From Phytophthora sp. 'mugwort' (lineage: Eukaryota; Oomycota; Peronosporomycetes; Peronosporales; Peronosporaceae), in the NCBI GenBank assembly GCA_033558025.1, contig JAUCEF010000002.1, positions 744,001-808,000 of the forward strand: DNA of 64,000 bases, in the 5' to 3' direction. Of this stretch, positions 36,287 to 48,075 are shown one piece after another. Under the pieces are notes generated by a model that saw nothing but the letters and a program-made list of their open reading frames with translations, had not been told where the DNA came from and ran no database searches. The position numbers and the translations under genes are program-made. Within the stretch, counting starts at the first letter, position 1. The number at the start of each line of letters is the position of its first letter.

Positions 36287-36928
36287 ATAAATTGCCAGAT
36301 CATCAACCGAACTAACAATCCACAATAGCGCTACAATCGGGAGTTCAACAAAGAATCGCTAACTCGGCACTCCAAAGTGCAGATTTTAGTAGGGGGCATT
36401 AATCGCCTAGCACACAATCTGAACCATGATAGGCACTGAGCTCTTGACGAGATCCTGCTCACGGCCAGAACCAATATTTTCACGCGTATGACCTGCCTGA
36501 TCCTGCACGCAGCGACCGCGGGCACGGCCTCCGGCGATGTCGCTCTCATGACAGACCGGGAGTCGTCTTCACTGATGGTACGTGCGCGGAGACCAAACTC
36601 GTGGTGCTCGTGGGCTTATGCTCTCGTCGCCGTCTAGCTCGCGACGCCAACCTACCATAGTATCCGCTGCTGCTGCTTTGCGTGGCCCCGGGAGTTGGCT
36701 GCCGACATAACCGCAATTAGATTTAATTCACCTCCCAGAGCGATCTTGGTGAAGTAGATGCTTCGTTACTACACCTTGCCGAGGCTAGATGACAACAACG
36801 GTGTTCATGTGGCCGCAATGCAGGTGAAGCGATGAACGAATGGCAGCGAGGGATTCGCGCGCATTTGAGAGCTACGCTAAACCTTCGGCGCGAACCTTAG
36901 CGAGACAGGTTTCAGCTCATTTTCGAAC
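36287..36928. other. Spacer, no gene recognised
   Basis: Only a 72-codon ORF (36331-36549 minus) without motif. Separates the MULE relic from the IS630-like fragment. Confidence 0.4.
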
Positions 36929-37290
36929 TTGCTACTCAGACTACATGCCAACGGAGCCCAACCACACCCTCGCTACCGCACGCGTGTACTGGACGCGTTT
37001 CACCAGGGAGAGGACTGGATGCTGGTTGCGCACCACAACGCTATTCCTCTCACTATGGCAAGGCGCATCGTTGAACGCGGAAGCCCAGTGTTGGAGCAGC
37101 GAGGAGGCGCCCGCGAATCCGACGTGAAGTGTACAGTGGGGATAGAGGAGGCATTGGAAGGCTATCTCGAAGAGAATTGTACGTACACACTCGCACAGAT
37201 GAAGGATATGGTTTGGCTTGGTTTTGGGGTGTCCATTAGCACATCTCTGATCAGCCAGAAGCTGATCGGTGTGTATACGCTCAAACAGGT
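36929..37290 (+). pseudogene. IS630/Tc1-like transposase fragment (N-terminal part)
   Basis: Plus-strand frame with RVLDAFHQGEDWMLVAHHNA, IPLTMARRIVERG, then GGARESDVK, LEENCTYTLAQMKDMVWLGF and SISTSLISQKLIGVYTLKQV. It is the helix-turn-helix and linker of the family found on the minus strand at 33950-35109. Similarity ends near 37290, before the first catalytic Asp; the rest is gone. Confidence 0.65.
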
Positions 37291-37581
37291 AAGAATCGCC
37301 GATGAAGTATGGTACCTAATCCGTTTTGGTGTTCATCACCACTTTGAAAAAAATTGTTTTAGAAAAAAGTATTCTTTCTAAAACAAAAAAATAAGGTTTT
37401 ACACTTTTAACTGTGGTGGTGCCATTTAAAGGTGTACAGTAGTAAAAAGTACTTCGAAAAAATTGTATAGTATAGTTATATATAATTATATACCAAGTAC
37501 TAAACAAATAGTACTTTTTTACCTAAAGTATTTTTTGGAAGCTGTAAGCTGAAGTCATTTTTTTTGTCGACGAAATTCCTA
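37291..37581. other. AT-rich spacer with hairpin, upstream of the Rpr2-type gene
   Basis: Strongly AT-rich. Contains an inverted repeat with 12-bp arms at 37354-37365 and 37375-37386, and several AGTACTT/AAGTATT-like words. No gene. Its last part is presumably the promoter of the next gene. Confidence 0.55.
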
Positions 37582-38453
37582 ATGGCAAGTCCTATGACGT
37601 CCTCCGAGCCGTCGGCGGTTGTGCCACTTGGCTCGCTCCTACTACCAGATATGAAGGTCGTCAGTGCCGGGAACTCGCGGCAGCTAGAGAAGCGCTTCGC
37701 ATTCCTCTGGAGTTCGGCGCATGCGCTGCTGCCCACCAACGCCACACTGGCCAACCACATGATGTATGTATTCTGCAAATGTAAATCGCTTCGAAAACAA
37801 CGTTAACTTTTTCCTTCTTTTGACAGTGCGTCCATGATGCAGCTAGCTCGATCCAACCGCGCGAATTTGTCCCAATCAGTGTTGGACTTCATCTGTGAGA
37901 GCTGCGGGGGACTCTTGGTGCCCAGTGTGTCAGCGGACGTGCGTGTGGTGCCGCAGTCCCGCAAAGCTCCGGCGAACCGCCGTCTGGCCTGGCAGCAGCG
38001 CCGCGCACAGCTACAGAATGGCAGCAAGGGTCCACGTCTCGTCCGCGAGGCTCTGTCGACGATTGTGGTGAGTTTGCAGGTTGTAGGAGAGGAACGAAGA
38101 AGGTTTTTGACAATATTTTGGACATGTTTGCGGTGCAGAGGGTGACGTGTCGTCGCTGCCAACATATGAATGACCGACCGGGTGCCTCAGTGGTACATAA
38201 GGCCAAGACCAAGAAGCGCGTACGAGAACAGCAGGAGACGGTGAGTGTCTTGACTGCGAAGAAGCTCAAACCAGAGCCTGTTGAGCTGAAGATTGCACCT
38301 TTGAGCGCATTTGCGCCGCCTCCGAGTCCGCCACGAAAACTGCTGGACGGTCCTAAGCGCAAAAAGAAGAAGAAGATGCAGCCAGATGCAGCTGTGGTTG
38401 CTGTCAAAAGCAGCTTGAGCTCGTTCCTAAAGGAACTGAACTCGTGCAAATGA
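37582..38453 (+). CDS. RNase P/MRP protein of the Rpr2/Rpp21/SNM1 family
   Basis: Three exons: 37582-37763, 37827-38067 and 38139-38453, joining in frame to 245 residues. Introns are 63 and 71 bp (GTATGT and GTGAGT donors). It starts at ATG 37582 (MASPMTSSEP). After an N-terminal helix (QLEKRFAFLWSSAHAL, then MMQLARSNRANLSQSV), the first zinc pair is CESCGGLL in exon 2 and the second is VTCRRCQH at the start of exon 3. The CxxC...CxxC rubredoxin-like pair separated by a basic linker is the Rpr2/Rpp21 signature. It should bind the RNA subunit of nuclear RNase P or RNase MRP in pre-tRNA or pre-rRNA processing. The C-terminus is a Lys-rich nuclear-type tail (KRKKKKKM), making it longer than human Rpp21 (154). 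It is convergent with the CARMIL gene (55 bp). Confidence 0.8.
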
Positions 38454-38508
38454 GAAAAGGTGATAAACATGCTTAGTTTTACTGCTATCGTGTGTTATTT
38501 TATAAAGT

Positions 38509-41500
38509 TTACGCTACGTGAGTGACGGGTAGCGAGAATGAAGCGGTCAGTGAGTCCAGCTTGGTAAGCTGCGAACGGAAGTCCTCAGCACTGCTTTGCA
38601 TGCTCCACGACTGCATCGTCGACGGATACCGCGCGCTTGTCGGTCTGGAGTAGCTCTTGCGAGCTGAATTGTCCCTGTTGTCGTCTTCCACCTCCTCCAA
38701 TGTTGCCAGCTTAGGAGAAGGACATCTCTCCAGGACCAATCCCGCTGATACCAGGTCGTGTTTGATTTCAGCATCAATGGGATCTTCCTTCGTCGCCGAT
38801 GGAGCTTCATTGCTTTTCCTGTTGGGCTCGGAGTTCTGGCCTGGTTTCGGATGTACAGGTACGTCCTGTTCGCCAAGTGTTTGTGCTTGGAAAGTGCGTG
38901 TTGCAGCTCTCCTCTCCTTCGTTTCACTTGCCAGGATTTGGTTCCTCTCGGTGGCTTTAAAGATCTTGCCCAAGATACTGAAAAGCTTCTCGCGTGGGGG
39001 ATCTTTTTGCTCTTCTAAAATCTACAGGTAGACAACAGTGAAGCTCAATTAGCTACGAAGTAGAGGTTACCCACAAAAAGGTGGCTCACATTACCCGTCG
39101 AGTATCGTGGATCGGCATTTGTACCATGACCAACGTATGATTCTTCAGCAGTCCATCGTAAAATTGTAGAAACCCCTCGACAGTGATGCAATTTCCATCC
39201 CAGAACAAGGCCTGCAGACTCTTGTTGGTAGGCAAGATATCACCGAGAACCTGAGCCAGGGCGTCCCCACACTCGTTGCCGGTGACATCAAGCATCTGCA
39301 AATGTGCATGTGGCTTGGTTAGTGCCTGGACTGCTGCCGTGATGATGAATGTACCGAAGACGTAAGAGCCTTCACACTTCAAGCAGAGCTCCTTCAGGCG
39401 TAGAGGCTTCGTAGCTGACGAATTCCCTAAGAAAGATGCCGACGCAATCCCAGCATCGCTGGTTCCCAGCCAATTCTGCAGCTGATTGTCATTGCAATCC
39501 ATGGCACCTCCCAGCAAGAGAGCCAAAGCATTAGCGCCAGCTTGCTCAATCACACTCGGTTCGGATGGGGTTACTCCGTCACTGTAGCATTTCTCATTCT
39601 GCCGTTGTCGTTTCCGATGCGCTTGACGCTTGACAAACCCGTTTCCTTCAAGACTTAACGAGTCCAGTGTCTTACATCCTCGTATCGAATGGAGCAGCAG
39701 CAGCGCCTACAAATCACAAACCAAGCGTCAATCATTGTATAAAAATCTCATCCGGCTTCAAACGAACCGATTTATCGTGAAGACGCGTATGATCGAGTCG
39801 TAGTGATGTTCGGGTAGCCCATGGCGAATCATCCAGCAGTTGGGCCAGCACTTCGGCTCGATGACCACCCAAATCGTTGTCGCTCAGATCCACCATACAA
39901 GCCCAACTGCGATCAGTATTTGCGAACATTGGCGCCAGAATGTTACGCAAAAAGTGTTTGCGAAGGCCATTGGCACGATGTACCGTGCCTCCATTTTTTC
40001 TGCGTGAAGCTGCAGTTTGAGCCACGACAGCAGCTTCCGAGAGCGCCAGAAGCGTGCCTTCTTTTTGGAGTTGTGCGGGTAGTAGTTTCTGCAAGTGACG
40101 ATAGCGTTTCATGCCACGGAGGAAAATTGTTGCCAAACTTTGCGACTTGCCTAAGATCACACCGAGATCCTGACTGGCCTGTGTACGCATCATATTGTAC
40201 GACAAGTCGAGCCGCAGCAGGGAAGATTCGTGAAGCAGCGTGTTGTGCTTGAGAGCTTGAATAAACACGTTGATGTCGAGCTGCGTTCGCGACACATCAA
40301 GTCGTTGAAGAGCAAAAGTCCCAATGATCCACGAGGCGAGAGCTTTCGTGCCGTTAAGACCGAGATGGTTCCCTGCGACGTTCAACTCCAATAATGAAGC
40401 AGCAAACGCTGTGCTAGTCGTCAAGGCTTCGACAACTCGGCAGCTGGATACAGTTGTGAGCCCACACCGTTCCAGCTGAAGGATTTCCAGACCCGTAGGC
40501 AATAGTTGGAGAATGGTTGCGAGCTCGTTGGCCATGGCAAGTGTGAACCGGTTAAAGGAAAAATCCAAACGTCGTAGCTTCATCTTCACATCCCCATCAT
40601 GATGCCGCATTGTTGAGTGAAGAACGACTTGTTGAAGGACACGCAATGCTCGAACAGACAATTGCACGTTCGTGAGCATAAAGCCTTCAATTGTGCATAA
40701 TGGCGCAAGTAAAGCCTGGAAAAGCATCGTTAAGCTTGCTTGACTCATTGCAAGGTCACTAATGATGATATCGGTAAAGCAACGCGAGCATTCAAGCGTC
40801 CGCGTCAGAGCCTGAATCTCTTTGGACTGGAAGCTGGCTACTGACCGCGAGGACGAAGGAAAACACGCATCAACAACTGAGCGAGCAAAAGCGTGTAATG
40901 GAGTCGCTGCGTGATCTTGATATTGATCGTAGCCGTCGACACCAGGCGGAAACCCGAGGCAATACTGAAAATCCATGCATCCAGATAACGTCGCGCATTC
41001 CTCAAGTCGAATTGGTACACTGTCGCGAAAACGAACGCCCAGATCATCGCAAAAAGCACGATACGCCGTCGATATGGCAGGAAAAACCGAGTTTTCGTTG
41101 GCAATTCCAGTTGAATCCGCCATTTGCTTCTCGTCGTTCTGGTTGTGGTCTTGCGGATGTGTAACAGCGCTTTCGTCCGGGAAAAACTCGTGCCAGTGGC
41201 AATCCGGTGGGAGCTTCATCGGTGGCGTCTGTTGTTGTGGAAACGTTAGTCGAAGTGCGTGCAATAATCGTTGCAGGAGCCGCACGAAGTTCTCGCTGTG
41301 TACACCTGGGTCAAAATGCAACACCACCGGGTTGTCATTGTATCCGTTCGTCTTCTTTGGCAAAATAACGAGCCGGATGGAGACAATAGAGGAGTTATCT
41401 GGTGTTACTGAAGTGGGGTCTGGTCGAAGTGCAGCTAGCTTCTGGACGTGCATCAATTGGTACACTTGACGCAATGTAAGCGTCTTGTTGAATGTTTTCT

Positions 41501-41741
41501 TGTGCTTCAGAACCCACAAGCGAAGTGCTGAGATCACCAAAAGCCTTGGCCGGACCTTAGATCCTTTCTTGTGCAACATCACCCACTTCATCAACAGCGG
41601 CGTATCATTTCGTCCGGCAAAAAGCTTTTCGATCACTGCGGTATCCTGAAGACTTAACTCAATGTAGCTGAGTCGGTTGATAGGCCATGACGTCGAATCA
41701 GTCGTAGTGTCTTCTTCACCACAAGCGACTGTAGTTTTCAT
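38509..41741 (-). CDS. CARMIL: CARMIL-like LRR protein (actin capping-protein regulator)
   Basis: Three exons on the minus strand: 41741-39768, 39706-39095 and 39021-38509. Introns are 61 and 73 bp and all joins are phase 0; the product is 1,032 residues. I start at the Met at 41741 (MKTTVACGEE), because the open frame upstream to 41990 looks like untranslated sequence. An N-terminal PH-like domain (PRLLVISALRLWVLKHKK, residues ~50-140) is followed by about 15 RNI-type leucine-rich repeats (~290-830; for example LRRLDFSFNRF, LQRLDVSRTQLD, LLRLDLSYNMM). SLQALFWDGNCITVEGF, then HTLVMVQMPIHD, closely follows the CARMIL repeat end. The C-terminal ~200 residues are low complexity, and the capping-protein interaction motif is not obvious. 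CARMILs bind capping protein and promote Arp2/3-driven actin growth at membranes. Confidence 0.75.
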
Positions 41742-42001
41742 GATTCCGGCAGGTAGACTCAAGCTCGGGATAAAAAAATAATAGACGAGTGATAGACGAG
41801 CTGGTGGACGTGGCTGTCGTTTTGTTGCGTAAATATAGCAGGAATTCCAGCGCAGTACACAGCGAGCAAAGTGATAACGGACCAAGGTATCAAAACATGG
41901 TAGCTCTGAATTCTTCAGATACATGAGGGCTCCGCCGACTTCACAAACTGCACAAGAAATACTGGCGTTGGTGCTTACACTCCAGCACATCGGCTATCCA
42001 C

Positions 42002-42538
42002 CTACTCCTCTCCATGACCCGTAGTGCTGGCTACGGATGCTAGCAATAGCAGCGAAGCAAGCGGTTCAGTCTTCATTGAGGACGCACATTTAGGGAAATA
42101 TGTCGACATCTTCAACGTTAGCGATTTCTCGAGCTTTGCGGACGTTTTGGTCGGAGAGCGGGTTGATGTCGACTTTGATTCTGGCTCAGTGGTCACACGC
42201 TCTTGTAGATTGGATCGGATTTCTTTTGCGAGCAGCAGTTTGTCCCTTTGGCGAGTGGCAGCGTTCAGGATAGCGCTCGTTTGACGCGATGCCTGCAGTT
42301 GTTGAGGATTGACTTTGGTTACAAACCCCTTTTTGAAAAACCATGCAGGGAAATGCTCGAGGTTGCGGCCGTGCGTGCGCTTCAAAGTCTTGAGACGCTG
42401 ACGGAGCGCTTCCTTGCGCTTCTTGGTGCCTTTCATCTGCTGGGTAAGTTTTTCCCATAGAATCTGTCGGCCGTTGCGTGAGAACACGAGCGCCAACTGG
42501 ACAAGCTGTCGATCTTCGTCGTCAGTGAAGTCGGACAT
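42002..42538 (-). CDS. Small SANT/Myb-like hypothetical protein
   Basis: Open frame of 206 codons from 42622, or 178 residues from the preferred Met at 42538 (MSDFTDDEDRQLVQLAL). The region DDEDRQLVQLALVFSRNGRQ, then ILWEKLTQQM, fits a SANT/Myb-like three-helix motif with spaced Leu/Trp. A basic helix (KKRKEALRQRLKTLKR) and a coiled, Ser/Thr-rich tail follow. It may bind DNA or chromatin. Proteins of this layout are frequent in oomycete genomes; function not known. It lies between the polymerase alpha stop (42894) and the CARMIL start, same strand. Confidence 0.55.
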   Translation of the reverse strand: MSDFTDDEDRQLVQLALVFSRNGRQILWEKLTQQMKGTKKRKEALRQRLKTLKRTHGRNLEHFPAWFFKKGFVTKVNPQQLQASRQTSAILNAATRQRDKLLLAKEIRSNLQERVTTEPESKSTSTRSPTKTSAKLEKSLTLKMSTYFPKCASSMKTEPLASLLLLASVASTTGHGEE

Positions 42539-42893
42539 GGTCTGGTCAAGTTCGTAGCTTTGTTGCCTGTTGCAGACCAAAGGCGGGCGACTCATTGATA
42601 GGCGTTGACTATGCTTGGTCAATCTCCATCAACTCGAAGAAAGCCAGAGAATGGTGCTGTTAAGCCGTCGTGCTCGAGTTGAAGATGCTGTTCAGTGCCA
42701 GATCTGATTGGCCAGTCACTACAAAGTACCTTTAAGGAGATCCACAACTCCAGCGAAGTATTCTTTTGTGAGCCGTACGTGAAGGGAAGAAGTCTGTCTG
42801 AGCAACAGATTGTTTAATATGTGTTGAATACCAGTTCTATCGCGTTAGTACAGCCTAACCTTCCGCGCTGCTGATTTGCACGTAGTAGAATAC

Positions 42894-45800
42894 CTATCCT
42901 TCTGTAAACAACGTCTGCCAGATAGAGGGTTTGACCCAGTTGTAGTCGTCACGGTGGACAGCCTGCGGTTATTAGAACAAGAACCGTAACGCATTAGAAA
43001 CGAGCAATGCATCACGCCAGGGTCCAAATAAAGCAGGCGTACCTCTTCAGCTTGGGAAAGCAACTTCTGCAGCACAGCACGGTGACGCTCGGAAAGCAGA
43101 GGAAGCTCCGTCATAGTAGTCGCACTTACTGCGCGCTCCTTCTGTTCTCGGATCTTCTTCTGTGCACGCTCGACGTCGAACAGGGACTCGAAGTACTTAA
43201 GCTGGGTGTACAAAGCGCTGTCCGGATACTCGAGAGTGGTTGTTGCCCTGCAACCAGCAGCAGAGCAGATATTTCCGTTGCCACGAAGCGATTGTTTTTG
43301 TGTCCGTGTCTTGCACGTGACATCAGAGCAGATTGTCCATGCCTCGTAGTACTTTTTCGTTGCTTGCCGCGTCGCAATGTGAAGGCGATTAGAAAGCACG
43401 GCCTGGAGGTCATCACCCACGTTTCCGTAAATTCCCTCCTTGTCAAAACCCCAAAAGTCCGCCTTGCATTCTGGGCACAGCAGTCCGCTCACTAGTGAGC
43501 CATCCTTTTCGGATGTACCGTACACTCCAGGAAAAGCGCTAGCCAATTTGCATCGGTCGCAAGTGATCTCCAGATCAACGCAGTCCTTGAATCGATCCGC
43601 GTCGTTCTGCAAGACGCTGGGAATCGCATCACCCCCTTCATTCTCTTCGCCGAAATGGTTGGCAGAGTGCGAGAACTTAGCCGTGTCGAGACCCAAGCAG
43701 TGGGCCAGCTGAGGGCTCGATGTTCCTTCAATGTGAGCGCAAAGTCGGTTTACAGGCGGATGAATCTGTGATTCAAGGTACCACTCAACGTCGATGTTGA
43801 GCTTTCCATTCGCGCGCTTCACCTCGTCCGGATGGTACGCACGGCGACCACTTCCAGGTTCTTCCTCCTTGCAAAGCACGTATGGGATGTGCGTGCCCGC
43901 TCCAACAGGTTTGCCCATAGCACGTAGCGCAAGCGCCACTTGCACGTGGTATTGTTTTGCACGATCAGGATATTGTTCAGGTTGCTTATTCAAGCTCTTC
44001 GTGATGACGTACTGCTCAATTGGCTCCTTTCCTGAGCGCATGCGTTCTGCTACCTGTTCCAAATGTTCGTGAATGCTATCCACTACATCGTCACGCGAAT
44101 TGCCAGACAAGATGAAGTCGAGAACCTCATTACCCACAGCCTTCGAGATGACACACCAATCACGACGCACCATGTCAAGACCCTTAACATCCTTGTCAAA
44201 AGTGGGCTCACTGTTAGGTCGCTCCTTGAGCACAAGCGCAGCGTATTTTTTCTTGTTTAGAAGCAGGATACGCTTGAAAATATAGTCGACCTCCAGCTCC
44301 AGCAGTTTGAAGTGCTTGTTACACTGAGCCTGGATTTCACGACCAATGCGCTTAGCCTCGTCGAGGACTTCCGTGCGCGAATCAACCATAATGGAATCCG
44401 TATCACCATAAATTACATCGTAGCCACACTCCTGCTCTGCCACCTCCTTGGCACGCTGAAGTGTCTGTCGACCAGTCGAGGTAATCAAGGCAGCGATGGG
44501 CTTCGCGTAGAATCGCGAGAAACGGAACCCCAAGCAACCATACATCGAGTTTGCTGTCAGCTTAATGGCTTTTTGACGAATATCGAGCATGGTAGCCTTC
44601 TCAATGTTGCCCTCCTTCTGTTCGATTTTCAGCTGCTGCTTCACTTGCTTACGCGATTCCAGTAAGCGCTTGATCACAGCTGGTAGAATGCCAGGTTCGC
44701 ATGCGCTACTCGGCAAAGCCGGGATCTCATCGGCGCTTGGACCAGTGTTGTCAAGGTTTTGGTCCATATCTTCATCGTCCACAACCTCATCGTTTTCGGG
44801 CTGGGGCATCGGCTTAGCTTTCTTCTTCTTCTTAGAAGACGAAGACGCTCCAGGCACATCCTCGTTTAGCTGTCGCTCCACAGTGGTGAAGCAGATATTG
44901 TATTCCTAAGGATTCAATATCAAAACAAACGCAGTTTATATCAGTGAAATAGCTAAGATGGCATGTTCCCATATAAAGCACACACCCGGATGATGGACGG
45001 ATACAAACTCATGAAATCCAACAGCACCACAAAGTTGTCGTATAGACCTTTCTTCGGTGCAAACACCATACCACCAGCGTACGACGCCTCTCGTCTTTTG
45101 TTCGACTTGTCAGCCTCGGTCCTAGTTTTGAACTTCTCAGGTACGATGAATTTGTTCTTCGACCGGCTAAATTCGTGCAGCAGCAAGTACTCAATTCGCT
45201 CTGCACGTTTGTTAGCCTCCAACGTGCGCGTCCACAAGTAGCCACATAAGTTAGCAAGCTGCTTCGACAGCGGCAGGATTTCGAGCTTGTGCATCAGATG
45301 TAGCACAAACATGGCGTCGTCTAGTGTGTGGCGAAGGAACTTTACAAAATTGTCGGGACCACCTAGAAGAATTTGAGGGATCTCGGTCATCTCGACATCC
45401 AATCGCTCTTTGTGTAGGAGTCGTTCTACCAAGTACGAGAGTGTGTAATTGTTCTGCGAAGGCAGCAGTTCCTTCGACGACACGTAAGTATCACAGAAGA
45501 GTCGACCGTTAACCATGTCGTCCATTCTGTACTCGTTCCAACCTTCACCCACATTCATCGGGTTAAGACGACCACGACGGAGTCGCGTCAGCTTTGACCA
45601 TAGTCCACCGAGTTTAAAGTTGTCAATACGCGAAATCAGCAACTCCAACGCGTACTTGTGCAAATTGTGACCAACAATGACGTCGGGATCTTCTCGCTGG
45701 ACACGCGTGAGGAAGTAACTGAGCATTACACGCTCGTTGATTTCCACGCGCAGATGCTCATTGTTAATACCCAGCGCTCCGTTCTCCATTTTCATTCCGA

Positions 45801-47814
45801 AGCGATCATCTTTCTGAACTGCGTCGGCGTATGTCTGAGGAAAGCCATTATTTTCATCCAGTGGTCGAATGGCGGTAAAGTGTGATAATGTGTGTCGTGC
45901 ACCCTTCGTGCCCTTACCAGCGCCTTCTGCGCTGATACCAGTCTCCGTAATCGCTGAAAGCGCAACCACCTCGTGCTTGCCACTGTTCGGATTGCAGACG
46001 CTCTTGAGACTGAGACTCATTACTGAAAGAGGAGGTGGCGGCAACCCACCTGCGATGGGGTTCACATTCTTGGGATCAAACGTCTCAAATTCCATTCGGC
46101 AAAAGCTGACGCCGTCGGTGCATTTGCGGACACCCTTGATCTCAACCCATCCTGGTCCCAAAAGCCGGCGACTAAGCAGGAAGTTTTCAAGCGGTCTAGT
46201 AAAAGCTCCACAAATACGGGTAAAAGTCTTCCCACCACGCGAGCAGAAGTCCGACGGTGGAGCCGGGTATTTGGCAGGGTACTTGACCTTCAAGAACAAA
46301 TTCTTACCACGCGGGATGTTGGCCTCCTCGAAGGCGTAGCTTCTCTCGACAAGCTTCGTCTTGAAGACCTCCTGGTCTCGTCTGTGAGTGATACAGGAAG
46401 GAATCAAAATGTTTTGGATTTCCTCGTGCATCGACATCCACGCCTCCTGCTGCTCGATCTTACTCAGTTCAATTAGTGGGGCGCCCTTGGGAACAAGATA
46501 CATGTATCGCTGCAGATTGTTCACAACCACGCAGCAACTTCGGAAGGTAGGCGGCTTGTTTGAGCCTTCGGGGCTGGGAATTTTCATCTTACCGATCAGG
46601 TAAATCTTGCCGGGGCGCTCACGCACTTCAACAGCATCCATCCAGTATATCTGAATGGAGTCTACAGCACTGGGTGGTGTATCAGCCTCTGCATCATCAG
46701 CCGCAGCGTCCGTCATTGTGACGTTTGAATCATTGCCAGCAACCTGCCACCATTCGGCAACTTCATTCGAGGGCACGGAGCTCATCGTCACATCGTCTGA
46801 CTGGTGTTTCTGCTCAATTGGCGCAGCCAGCGCTCGGGCAGTAGGTGCCGACGTCTGTAGACGTTGTTCGCGCGCTTTTCGGAGCATCATCTCACGTTTA
46901 CTCATAACTGGTTTGGCAGGTTCCGCCTTCTCTTTCTCCTGCTTAATAGCACCTTCACCATTTTCCTCAGTGTCCACCGTCTTGCTTTCATTCTTAACGT
47001 CCTCATCTACACTCGCCTCCTCCATCGGTTCATCCGCATCATCCGGTTCGTACGCGTTGTCCCCATAATCCACGGCGTCCTCCTCCTGCTCCTCTTCCTT
47101 CGTTCTGTTATCTTCCTTCGCAAATGACGAGCTACTGGCCGAGAACGGCTTTCTTGTGCTAAAGCCCGACGTCCCACTCGAGAACGTCGAGGAACCCGAC
47201 GAATAGGACATCGGACGCGCATATGCCGCCCTCGATTCCGTCGGATTACTCGTCAGATCATCCAGCATGCTGTCAAGATCAATGTCTCCCTTGGTACTAG
47301 TAGCTCTCTTCACTCCTCCTGGGGCGGCTCCTCCTGTCTTCTTACCCGCCGACGCGGAGAAAAACATGTTGGTGATCTTCTGTCCTTCTCCACCGCCGAG
47401 CTTAGCACGCTGCATCTTCTTGGCACGTCTCACATAGGACGAGGACAGCGCGCCGGCGCTGCGCTTCTTGCCAGCGGCGGCGTCATCATCGTCGTCTCTG
47501 GCTCCAGCGCCTCCATCCTCCGGGTCGGACTCGAAAAACTGCTCCTCGCCGTCGTCATAGTAGCCCATCTCCCCGTCATCATTCTCCACGAAGGGAAGTC
47601 CCTGACGGCGCTGACGTACAAGCTCCTCATACTCGTGCTCAGTCACGGCCTTGTAGATGCTATCCTCCTGCGGCTTATACTGCGCCAGGCGGCCGGAGCT
47701 GGCGGCGGCATCTTCCGAGTCGCCTCCCTCGCGCATGCGCTTGATCTCTTCCAACGCCTGCTTGCGGCTCGAGCTGTTACGGCGAGAGTCCGCGCCCGCG
47801 CGCCTTGAGCTCAT
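42894..47814 (-). CDS. POLA1: DNA polymerase alpha catalytic subunit
   Basis: Three exons: 47814-44986, 44905-43043 and 42962-42894. Introns are 80 bp each (44906-44985 and 42963-43042), all phase 0; about 1,586 residues. The N-terminal domain starts MSSRRAGADSRR with KQALEEIKRMREGG typical of Pol alpha N. The exonuclease-like domain includes DPDVIVGHNL. Motif A DFMSLYPSII is at ~933-942, immediately before intron 1; EYNICFTT follows after splicing. Motif B is KLTANSMYGCLGF (~1056) and motif C is YGDTDSIMVD (~1112). Two C-terminal zinc modules follow (CDRC...CPEC, ~1360; CSDVTC...CSAAGC, ~1430). Without the last intron the frame would run on to an unrelated tail; the spliced end DDYNWVKPSIWQTLF matches the family better. 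Together with primase it makes RNA-DNA primers for replication. A Lys/Asp-rich insert of about 30 residues lies between motifs A and B. Confidence 0.95.
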
Positions 47815-47830
47815 GATCGCTTGCCTTTAA

Positions 47831-47859
47831 CGTCTCCCGTTGCGGAATGGATGACCCGC
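47831..47859 (-). promoter_or_regulatory. Possible initiator element of the POLA1 gene
   Basis: On the minus strand, TCATCCATTCCGCAACGG stands about 20-45 bp before the POLA1 ATG. CATTCCGCAA is close to the oomycete initiator consensus. The 261-bp gap to UBE2J2 copy 1 is a divergent promoter region. Confidence 0.35.
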
Positions 47860-48075
47860 GCGCGCCAAAACGGAAACTCATTGACAGTCAAGTAATACCT
47901 CACCAAATACATGCAATCGTTTAAAGGGGGTCACTATGTATATAAATTTATCAAGCTGGTAAACGTAATACATAATAATATAATGTAAGCTGATAATGCT
48001 GTACGTTTTTACCAATAGGATGTATTGCCGCAGGCGCCTTTTCCCGCCATAATAATACGTGTTGAGGAGTCGAAG

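Noticed and set aside
39821..40252. 143-codon ORF antisense to the CARMIL gene
   Set aside because: Shadow of a real coding exon; no independent motif.
41742..41990. N-terminal extension of the CARMIL frame
   Set aside because: Cys- and Tyr-rich, ending in a hydrophobic run not typical of the family; start at 41741 preferred, though a longer N-terminus cannot be excluded.
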